The position numbers and the translations under genes are program-made. A stretch of DNA of 6,879 bases from Nitrososphaerota archaeon. Lineage in GTDB: Archaea; Thermoproteota; Nitrososphaeria; Nitrososphaerales; Nitrosopumilaceae. The stretch is taken from the NCBI GenBank assembly GCA_022565935.1, contig JADFJY010000064.1:1-6879 (forward strand). Direction: 5' to 3'. The notes under the pieces were generated by a model, which searched no databases, had not been told where the DNA came from, and saw only the letters and a program-made list of their open reading frames with translations. The first letter of the stretch is position 1. Every line of letters starts with the position of its first letter. Below, piece by piece: positions 1 to 4,366 of this stretch.

Positions 1-1
1 A

Positions 2-106
2 GATTCTGGCAGTCTATCTGCAACAACTGTAGAAAGAGATGTTCAAAGCGAATGTCCTCCAGGAACAGTTCCAAATAATCCAGGAAATGCTTGTATAGAT
101 CCATAA
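2..106 (+). CDS. 3' end of a probable extracellular protein (partial)
   Basis: The second forward frame is open from the window edge to a TAA at 104-106 and gives 34 residues ending in ECPPGTVPNNPGNACIDP. The piece is rich in Ser, Thr, Pro, Gly and Asn and has two cysteines, which is typical of the exposed tail of archaeal surface proteins; no membrane anchor is visible in it. The other two forward frames are less protein-like, and one stops earlier. It converges on the minus-strand surface-protein gene with a 38-nt AT-rich gap. The 5' part is outside the window, so neither family nor function can be assigned. That it is coding at all is an inference from composition and frame. Confidence 0.5.
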   Translation, partial: DSGSLSATTVERDVQSECPPGTVPNNPGNACIDP

Positions 107-144
107 GTACTTAGATTAATTTTTGTGAAAATCAATTTATTAAT

Positions 145-1266
145 TTACTTTAAATTTTTTCCAAGATTTTCTTTAACAAATTTTTGAGTTTCTGTAAGTT
201 TTGAATATTTTGTTTCAGAAATAATTTTCAAAGAATACAGCTCATCTAATTTCTCTAAAATTTGTTCGGCAAGATAAATTGAGAGTTTCTCATCATACTT
301 GTCTGTGTATTTTTTCTGAGGTGCCTCGACGGTTTTTTCAATAGTTTTTTCGATTATGACAGGAGTGGCTCGCTTGAATTTTTTTACAACAATCACGCCA
401 ACGATCAAGATTGGAATTACAATTACTACAATTAGAAGAGAATAATTTTTCTCAACTTTTGCTGAAACTGTTACAGGGCCATCAACAAGTACTAGGGCGA
501 TGTTTCCATCGTATATTATATCAGCACCCTCCCATCCAGACAATGTATTTAGAATCAAGCCATCAATACCTGTATCAACTCCAATTGGAACAGTAATTCC
601 CTGCACGTACCATCCACTTCCAGTAGTTTCTCCAAAATCAGATAGTACATTGAGTTTGTACTGATTCGTCATTAAGAAATCCACCTGATGGTATTCATTC
701 ATAGTTATTGGAGCAGTAGTAAATGATGTAGAACCATCATCTTCAATGATCCAAAACTCTAATTTGTCAAGGGACCATCCAGTAGCCTCTTGTCTCACCT
801 TGTTGTTTTTGATCTCTATAGTTTTTTGCACATTAACTGATACTTCAGTTCCAGCATCAAACCAATTATCCTGAGTTGGAGAAGAAGGAAGATATGAAAA
901 ATTATTTGTTCCTTCAACAGCTAGAGCATATTGTGAAACAGCTGAAAACACTATATTGTGAAATGAATCAGTTGGAATGTTTAGTGTAAAATCTCCTCGT
1001 GCATTCCTTGATATATTGACTGTTTCACCATCCAGAGTATATGATACAAGATTATACCTGCTTGTTTCATCTTTAACCCAAGAGTAGCTCTGAATCAAAG
1101 TAAACTTTTGTCCTGAAACAATAGGTATCTCATAAGATGGTGCAATATTGTTTTCAAAGCTTACGTTAATCATATTTTGATTTGATTGGGAAAAAGCCAA
1201 ATTACCATCAAATCCTACAAAAATAAAACCAAACAAAACTAAACTGAAAATTATCAAAAACTTCAT
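145..1266 (-). CDS. Signal-peptide surface protein with C-terminal membrane anchor and cytoplasmic tail
   Basis: No named family is recognised. Residues 1-26 form a hydrophobic signal peptide (MKFLIIFSLVLFGFIF...). Residues about 27-273 form a beta-rich extracellular region with an internal repeat: the stretch from HNIVF to QYALAVEG (about 103-119) resembles the stretch from HQVDF to QYKLNVLS (about 193-209). Each is followed by a glycine-rich turn, with GSGWYVQG after the second. A single membrane helix spans about 275-295 (SLLIVVIVIPILIVGVIVV), followed by a basic stop-transfer KKFKR. The roughly 75-residue cytoplasmic tail has a charged linker and an amphipathic segment, EQILEKLDELYSLKIISETK (about 334-353), which resembles the short C-terminal SHOCT-type helical motif. 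The start ATG overlaps the stop of the upstream gene by 4 nt (ATGA), so the two are probably translationally coupled. The role is unknown; a cell-surface binding or sensing protein is an inference. Confidence 0.85.
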   Translation of the reverse strand: MKFLIIFSLVLFGFIFVGFDGNLAFSQSNQNMINVSFENNIAPSYEIPIVSGQKFTLIQSYSWVKDETSRYNLVSYTLDGETVNISRNARGDFTLNIPTDSFHNIVFSAVSQYALAVEGTNNFSYLPSSPTQDNWFDAGTEVSVNVQKTIEIKNNKVRQEATGWSLDKLEFWIIEDDGSTSFTTAPITMNEYHQVDFLMTNQYKLNVLSDFGETTGSGWYVQGITVPIGVDTGIDGLILNTLSGWEGADIIYDGNIALVLVDGPVTVSAKVEKNYSLLIVVIVIPILIVGVIVVKKFKRATPVIIEKTIEKTVEAPQKKYTDKYDEKLSIYLAEQILEKLDELYSLKIISETKYSKLTETQKFVKENLGKNLK

Positions 1267-1877
1267 GATTCTACAATCACCAATTTTTCAAGAGAAGAAT
1301 ATTTTGAATCTAATTTTTCACGAATTATATCAAGTATTTTAGTATAGTAATTGTTAAGATTCTCATATTGTCCACGAGGAATTAAATCACCATCATAATC
1401 TGTATGTAATTTTTTGAGTGATTCTTCGTATCCATATTTTCTTGCCAAGAGAAGATAGAAATCATCAGGAATTGGCCAGGAGGATTTGGGCAACTCAAAT
1501 ACATCTCCAATTGGTTCAGAGCTAGCACCTCTAAAACTATCAATCTCTTTGATTTTTTGGAATCTATATGCAGTCAAAATATATCTAACATCATTTGGAG
1601 CATATTTTAATTTCTCAACTAGCCCACACTTTAGAAGGGATTTTTCTATGGTTAATCTAACTAGGTCTTGTTTTAATTTGTCATTTATGCCAGTAGATTT
1701 TAGTGCAATTTCAGATAGTTTTACAGGGCCCATCTTTTCAGCAGTTAATTCAGATATTGCATAGATAATTTTTTGAGTGAGTAATTCTTTTGAACTCTCT
1801 TCTAAATATTTGAAGCAGTTTTCTTTAAGATTTTTTACATTTATGATTCTGGCAAATAGATCATCTTCACTTAGCAA
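1263..1877 (-). CDS. Conserved-looking soluble protein, winged-helix-like, function unknown
   Basis: A 204-residue protein with no membrane segment or signal peptide. Residues about 33-105 look like a winged helix: a helix (TQKIIYAISEL), a short strand-turn with GPVKLSEIA, a recognition-like helix (INDKLKQDLVRLTIEKSLLK) and a wing region ending RYILTAYRF. The C-terminal half is helical and charged, with the motif SSWPIPDDFYLLLARKYGY (about 132-150). I cannot name a family; a DNA-binding or protein-docking role is an inference. The frame opens directly after an in-frame TAA, and the first possible start is TTG at 1875-1877, preceded six bases away by a GGTGA ribosome-binding site. The stop overlaps the start of the surface-protein gene downstream by 4 nt, so the two form one transcription unit. 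There is no start-proximal ATG in frame. Confidence 0.75.
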   Translation of the reverse strand: MLSEDDLFARIINVKNLKENCFKYLEESSKELLTQKIIYAISELTAEKMGPVKLSEIALKSTGINDKLKQDLVRLTIEKSLLKCGLVEKLKYAPNDVRYILTAYRFQKIKEIDSFRGASSEPIGDVFELPKSSWPIPDDFYLLLARKYGYEESLKKLHTDYDGDLIPRGQYENLNNYYTKILDIIREKLDSKYSSLEKLVIVES

Positions 1878-1883
1878 TTATAA

Positions 1884-1888
1884 TCACC
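1884..1888 (-). promoter_or_regulatory. Shine-Dalgarno site (GGTGA) deciding a TTG start
   Basis: On the minus strand GGTGA is followed by six bases and then TTG at 1875-1877. GGTGA matches the complement of the archaeal 16S 3' end. It is the main reason for choosing the TTG start, because the codon just upstream in frame is TAA and no ATG is available. An out-of-frame ATG at 1888-1890 overlaps this site and would encode only seven residues. Confidence 0.5.
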
Positions 1889-1910
1889 ATTTTCTCGTTA
1901 CTACTTACTC

Positions 1911-1917
1911 TAAAATA
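1911..1917 (-). promoter_or_regulatory. Probable TATA box of the 1877-145 two-gene unit
   Basis: The minus-strand heptamer TATTTTA is centred about 24 nt upstream of position 1890, so transcription would start near 1888-1892. That leaves a leader of only 11-15 nt containing the GGTGA site before the TTG start. No other TATA-like element lies at a suitable distance. The call rests on spacing and AT composition only. Confidence 0.4.
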
Positions 1918-1989
1918 GATAGACATATTATTTTTGATAAAATCTAGATTTTTTGGATCGTTTTATCTCATTTCATGTTCATATCTCGC

Positions 1990-2013
1990 TTTCAAAAAAT
2001 GCTCAAGAATATA
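1990..2013 (+). promoter_or_regulatory. Promoter-like box, copy 1 (drives a short transcript?)
   Basis: These 24 bases run from TTTCAAAAAAT through CTCAAG to AATATA. They match 23 of 24 bases of the box upstream of the S26e gene at 2466-2489. The AATATA part is centred near 2010, which predicts a transcription start around 2036-2040, some 15 nt before the first copy of the 42-nt repeat and about 90 nt before a small membrane-peptide ORF. No large gene follows, so the product would be a small mRNA or a non-coding RNA. The function is inferred from its similarity to the S26e promoter. Confidence 0.5.
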
Positions 2014-2051
2014 GCTTAAGAAAACCTACTTGGTGAATAACTCTCACTCTT

Positions 2052-2093
2052 TGATCCGAGTCCGCACAGGTACGTAACCTTGAGTATAATTTA
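2052..2093 (+). repeat. 42-nt direct repeat, copy 1 (possible structured RNA element)
   Basis: It begins TGATCCGAGTCCGCACAGG and ends GAGTATAATTTA. It matches the copy at 2237-2278 at 34 of 42 positions without gaps. The shared core is CCGAGTC, GCACAGG and GTAACCTTG. Inside it CACAGG (2065-2070) can pair with CCTTGAG (2078-2084) around a short loop, with one bulged T and one A-A mismatch. It would lie near the 5' end of the transcript predicted from the promoter at 1990-2013, upstream of the Shine-Dalgarno site at 2101. It is not in a conserved reading frame between copies. Confidence 0.6.
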
Positions 2094-2100
2094 GGGAAAA

Positions 2101-2106
2101 AGGAGG
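2101..2106 (+). promoter_or_regulatory. Strong Shine-Dalgarno AGGAGG before a three-codon ORF
   Basis: AGGAGG is the best ribosome-binding site in the window. Six bases later comes ATG (2113), giving only M-V-F and then TAG (2122-2124). The start of the 37-codon ORF follows after one more base, at 2126, in the +1 frame. The site is too far (19 nt) to serve ATG 2126 directly, so either reinitiation, a +1 shift at TTTTAG or a one-base sequence difference would be needed to link the two. Confidence 0.45.
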
Positions 2107-2125
2107 AAAATCATGGTATTTTAGA

Positions 2126-2239
2126 ATGATTGAAATTTTAACTTTAATTCATTTTAGTTTTTTTGGCGTCGTGGTTATCATTATGAAAGTACATGCAAAA
2201 ATGAAGGATTCAAAGGATTTGCATAAACATAAGGACTGA
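2126..2239 (+). CDS. Small single-pass membrane peptide, 37 residues
   Basis: The peptide is a hydrophobic N-terminal helix (MIEILTLIHFSFFGVVVIIM) followed by a basic, hydrophilic tail (KVHAKMKDSKDLHKHKD). That is the classic layout of a small single-span membrane protein with the tail in the cytoplasm. No family is recognised. Support for coding is the clean amphiphilic division, a strong AGGAGG at 2101 and a promoter-like box at 1990. The weak point is that AGGAGG is placed for an ATG at 2113 in another frame. Reading from 2113 with a +1 shift at TTTTAG would yield a 41-residue version starting MVFRMIEIL. The stop TGA (2237-2239) forms the first bases of the second 42-nt repeat copy. It could be chance in AT-rich DNA. 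Confidence 0.45.
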   Translation: MIEILTLIHFSFFGVVVIIMKVHAKMKDSKDLHKHKD

Positions 2240-2278
2240 ACCGAGTCTGCACAGGAGTGTAACCTTGTGTATGTTTTA
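2237..2278 (+). repeat. 42-nt direct repeat, copy 2
   Basis: It begins TGAACCGAGTCTGCACAGG and ends TGTATGTTTTA, starting 185 nt after copy 1 and matching it at 34 of 42 positions. CACAGG (2250-2255) pairs fully with CCTTGTG (2263-2269) apart from one bulged T, around the loop AGTGTAA. It sits directly after the stop of the membrane-peptide ORF and about 50 nt before the zinc-ribbon ORF. The two copies therefore each precede one of the two small ORFs. Confidence 0.6.
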
Positions 2279-2328
2279 AAACAAATTAAATAGCATGATG
2301 AAAACATTCTACTAGAAATTAAAAAATA

Positions 2329-2442
2329 ATGATTAAAGAAAAATGTGATAGATGTGGTTCATTTTTAGGCACTGAAAGCAAGAAAACTAAGCAAAAATTT
2401 TGTGGTAATTGTAAAAGGAAATTTCAATTATATAGAAATTAA
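2329..2442 (+). CDS. Small zinc-ribbon peptide, 37 residues
   Basis: The ORF reads MIKEKCDRCGSFLGTESKK and so on, ending RKFQLYRN. It has two CxxC knuckles, Cys6/Cys9 (CDRCG) and Cys25/Cys28 (CGNC), 15 residues apart, which is a complete four-cysteine zinc site, with many lysines suggesting nucleic-acid or ribosome contact. Two well-placed CxxC pairs in so short a frame are unlikely by chance, so I favour a real gene. No Shine-Dalgarno site and no well-spaced TATA box were seen directly upstream; it may share the transcript from 1990. A T6 run follows the stop. The partner and exact role are unknown; small zinc-ribbon proteins of this type are common and mostly uncharacterised in archaea. Confidence 0.6.
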   Translation: MIKEKCDRCGSFLGTESKKTKQKFCGNCKRKFQLYRN

Positions 2443-2445
2443 AGA

Positions 2446-2451
2446 TTTTTT
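2446..2451 (+). terminator. T6 tract, probable end of the small-ORF transcript
   Basis: A run of six T starts four bases after the zinc-ribbon stop codon and just before the S26e promoter box. Archaeal termination usually needs only a U-rich tract, so this would separate the two transcripts. No hairpin is evident. Confidence 0.4.
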
Positions 2452-2465
2452 GTTAAAAGTAGGCA

Positions 2466-2489
2466 TTTCAAAAAATCCTCAAGAATATA
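2466..2489 (+). promoter_or_regulatory. S26e promoter (BRE/TATA-like box, copy 2)
   Basis: The 24-base box ends CTCAAGAATATA. Its AATATA (2484-2489) is centred about 27 nt upstream of the ATG at 2514, the normal archaeal TATA-to-start distance, so the S26e mRNA is predicted to be leaderless or nearly so. The purine-poor/A-rich stretch before it would contain the TFB recognition element. All but one base recurs at 1990-2013. Confidence 0.6.
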
Positions 2490-2513
2490 AGTAGGCAAAT
2501 GAGTTTCATGATA

Positions 2514-2801
2514 ATGCCACTAAAACGTGCAAGTAGAGGTCGTACCAAAGGAGGAAAAGGATCATCAGGAACTGTACAGTGTACAAACTGTGGACAAACA
2601 GTTCCAAAAGACAAGGCAAAAAAAGTCACAGGTAGAATAAATCTAGTAGAGCATACATTGGCAAAAGAGCTACGAGCACAAGGTGCATACATTGCCTCAC
2701 CAACAGTTTTGAAATGGTATTGTATTTCATGTGCAATTCACTTTAAGATTCTCAAAATAAGATCTGCAGATACTAGAAGAAACCGAGGAAAACTTCGATA
2801 G
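2514..2801 (+). CDS. rps26e: 30S ribosomal protein S26e
   Basis: A 95-residue small-subunit ribosomal protein of the eukaryotic/archaeal S26e family, which lies near the 3' end of 16S rRNA at the mRNA exit. It has the family layout: a basic glycine-rich N-terminus (MPLKRASRGRTKGGKG), the first zinc knuckle QCTNCGQTVPKDKA (Cys23, Cys26), a central helical part, the second knuckle YCISCAIHFKI (Cys70, Cys73), and a basic tail ending RRNRGKLR. The frame is also open from ATGs at 2499 and 2508. I chose ATG 2514 because the family begins at this point and because it lies 27 nt after the TATA-like box. The gene occurs in crenarchaea, thaumarchaea and eukaryotes. Its 3' end converges on the lipid-enzyme gene with only two bases between. 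Confidence 0.95.
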   Translation: MPLKRASRGRTKGGKGSSGTVQCTNCGQTVPKDKAKKVTGRINLVEHTLAKELRAQGAYIASPTVLKWYCISCAIHFKILKIRSADTRRNRGKLR

Positions 2802-2803
2802 TC

Positions 2804-3376
2804 TTATTCTTTAATGTTTTTTGCAGTTACTGCCATTCTTTGAATTAAAGTAATTCCAGCAATTACTACCACAATTATTACGGCATACTCCATAAAACCA
2901 ATTATTCCAATTATAGCAATTACCAAAAGCCGTTCTGCTCGCTCACCAATACCTACTCCTTGAAGTTTAATGTTAAGGGCATCAGATTTTGCTCTTGCAT
3001 AACTAACTAGTAATGATATGGTAATTGCAAGCAATACAAGATAAGGTTCTGCATATCCACCAACTAAAATTCCTAAAAATATTGCAACCTCAGCAATTTT
3101 ATCAAACATAGAGTCAAAATAAGATCCTTTTTTTGATGACTTTCCAGTAACTTTTGCTACTTGTCCATCTACCACATCAAAGAATCCAGAAACAAGTAAC
3201 AAAATTCCTCCAATTATTAATCCAAATTCCATTCCCATACCATACACTACAGCAGCAATCAATGCAAACGCAAGACCAACACATGTCCAAACATTTGGAG
3301 ACAGTCCTGTTGATGCAAATCCCTTGCCAATCTTTTCAAGTGCTGGAGCCAGAGTTTCTCGGAGATTATTTAACAC
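2804..3376 (-). CDS. CDP-alcohol phosphatidyltransferase, likely archaetidylinositol phosphate synthase
   Basis: A 190-residue integral membrane enzyme that replaces the CMP of CDP-archaeol with an alcohol phosphate, most likely inositol 1-phosphate, to build the polar headgroup of ether lipids. The signature D-x2-D-G-x2-A...G-x3-D-x3-D is present: Asp67, Asp70, Gly71, Ala74, Gly84, Asp88, Asp92. These aspartates bind the metal and carry catalysis. The usual Arg after the Ala is Lys75 here. The N-terminus MLNNLRETLAPALEK and the late motifs SYARAKSD (125-132) and GIGERAERL (142-150) fit the inositol-phosphate branch of the family. About six membrane helices are visible. The start is GTG at 3374-3376, supported by a TATA-like box 26 nt upstream. 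Substrate choice is inferred from family resemblance. Confidence 0.85.
   Translation of the reverse strand: MLNNLRETLAPALEKIGKGFASTGLSPNVWTCVGLAFALIAAVVYGMGMEFGLIIGGILLLVSGFFDVVDGQVAKVTGKSSKKGSYFDSMFDKIAEVAIFLGILVGGYAEPYLVLLAITISLLVSYARAKSDALNIKLQGVGIGERAERLLVIAIIGIIGFMEYAVIIVVVIAGITLIQRMAVTAKNIKE
2817..2822 (+). terminator. T6 tract, likely S26e terminator inside the opposing gene
   Basis: Six T on the plus strand lie 16 nt after the S26e stop codon, within the last codons of the convergent lipid-enzyme gene. Because the two genes are separated by only two bases, the S26e transcript must end inside its neighbour, and this is the first T run available. Confidence 0.4.
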
Positions 3377-3398
3377 GAGATACCCCCAAATTACTAGC

Positions 3399-3405
3399 TA
3401 ATAAA
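3399..3405 (-). promoter_or_regulatory. TATA box of the CDP-alcohol phosphatidyltransferase gene
   Basis: Minus-strand TTTATTA is centred 26 nt upstream of the GTG start at 3376. No Shine-Dalgarno site is seen just before the GTG, which fits a leaderless transcript and supports this start. Confidence 0.5.
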
Positions 3406-3417
3406 GTGAGCAGGAAT

Positions 3418-3425
3418 AAAAAAAA
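3418..3425 (-). terminator. T8 tract, probable terminator of the thrS-agmatinase operon
   Basis: Eight A on the plus strand read as T8 on the minus strand, about 60 nt after the agmatinase stop codon and just before the promoter of the next minus-strand gene. Confidence 0.5.
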
Positions 3426-3484
3426 GTCAATTTTGAAAACCAGCCTACATCATTAATGTGATTTGATATCCATGTTAGAAATTA

Positions 3485-4366
3485 TTATTTATTTTTTGAT
3501 AAATTCATGGCAATCATAGTAGACATTATCTTGGCTGCAAGAGATGCAGTTGAACCATTATCATGATATGGATTAAACTCTACAATATCTACACCAGTAA
3601 TCTTTGTTTCCTCAAAAGAATGAATCATATCAAATAATTCTCGAGATGAAATGCCTACAGCTTCGGGGTTTCCAACACCTGGCGCAAATGCAGGATCCAA
3701 TACATCAAGATCAAAACTAGAATAAATTGTATCAAATGTAGACACATAATTTTTTAGGAGTTGAGGCCCTTGTCCCCCTCTGATTTCTTTATCAGAAATT
3801 GTTTTGATATTGTTTTCTTTTAGAAACTCTAATTCTTCACCAACAAATGCCCTGGCCCCAACATGTAAAATATTTTCAGCACCTCTCTCTTCAACAATCC
3901 TTCGGAGGTAAGATGCATGACTTAGTTTGATATCTGCAAATTCATCTCGTAAATCATAATGAGCATCAAATACAACATAACCTGTTTCTTTTGGGAAACT
4001 AGTGAATGTACCATATGTGATAGAATGTTCACCACCTAAAATGAAAAGTTGTCTTTGTTTTGCTACAAGTTCAGAAGTAATTTTTTTTACCATATCAATC
4101 ATTTCAGATGCAACCACAGTATGACGTGTATTCCCCAAATCTTCAATATTCACAGATTCCAAATCTATTTGAAAGTCAGGATGAAAAACTTCAATATTGT
4201 TAAATGAATCACGAATTGCATCAGGTCCAAATCTACAACCAGATTTGTAAGAATGTGTTGCATCAAAGGGAACACCAAATACTGTTGCAACAGGTTCAGA
4301 ACCCACATTAGAACTGGTGATCATCGGATTTTTGTTCATGTATAAATCAACAAAGCTCATTTTCAT
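3485..4366 (-). CDS. speB: Agmatinase (ureohydrolase family)
   Basis: A 293-residue cytosolic binuclear-manganese hydrolase of the arginase/agmatinase family. All metal ligands are present: His114 (GGEHS), Asp134, His136 and Asp138 (DAHYD), and Asp219 and Asp221 in SSFDLDVLDP. His150 and Glu263 (VDIVEFNP) correspond to conserved active-site positions. The SFDLDVLDPAFAPG segment and the FGVPFD and GCRFGP N-terminal motifs fit archaeal agmatinases, which split agmatine into putrescine and urea for polyamine synthesis. A different guanidino substrate cannot be excluded from sequence alone. The start ATG shares its A with the TAA of thrS (TAATG), so translation is probably coupled to thrS; a second in-frame ATG lies two codons in. 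A T8 run lies downstream. Confidence 0.88.
   Translation of the reverse strand: MKMSFVDLYMNKNPMITSSNVGSEPVATVFGVPFDATHSYKSGCRFGPDAIRDSFNNIEVFHPDFQIDLESVNIEDLGNTRHTVVASEMIDMVKKITSELVAKQRQLFILGGEHSITYGTFTSFPKETGYVVFDAHYDLRDEFADIKLSHASYLRRIVEERGAENILHVGARAFVGEELEFLKENNIKTISDKEIRGGQGPQLLKNYVSTFDTIYSSFDLDVLDPAFAPGVGNPEAVGISSRELFDMIHSFEETKITGVDIVEFNPYHDNGSTASLAAKIMSTMIAMNLSKNK

Noticed and set aside
411..596. Open plus-strand frame inside the surface-protein gene
   Set aside because: It is antisense to a convincing gene and gives a Gln/Leu-rich low-complexity translation with no start signals.
1486..1764. Open plus-strand frame inside the 204-residue protein gene
   Set aside because: Antisense shadow with no promoter, ribosome-binding site or recognisable motif.
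2033..2077. GTG-started 14-codon ORF running into repeat copy 1
   Set aside because: The repeat copies are not in a conserved frame and the TATA spacing is too short for a start at 2033.
2237..2299. CTGA and ATGATGA resembling C/D-box RNA elements
   Set aside because: They are in the wrong order for a C/D sRNA, and no D box follows the C-like box at the proper distance.
1950..2330. Possible tRNA gene in the gene-poor stretch
   Set aside because: No cloverleaf with acceptor pairing, A box and GGTTCGAATCC-like B box could be found; the repeats there do not fit a tRNA.
2468..2692. Open minus-strand frame opposite S26e
   Set aside because: The sense strand encodes a clear S26e; the antisense product has no family features.
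3154..3456. Open plus-strand frame opposite the lipid enzyme
   Set aside because: Gln/Leu-rich translation antisense to a gene with an intact catalytic signature.
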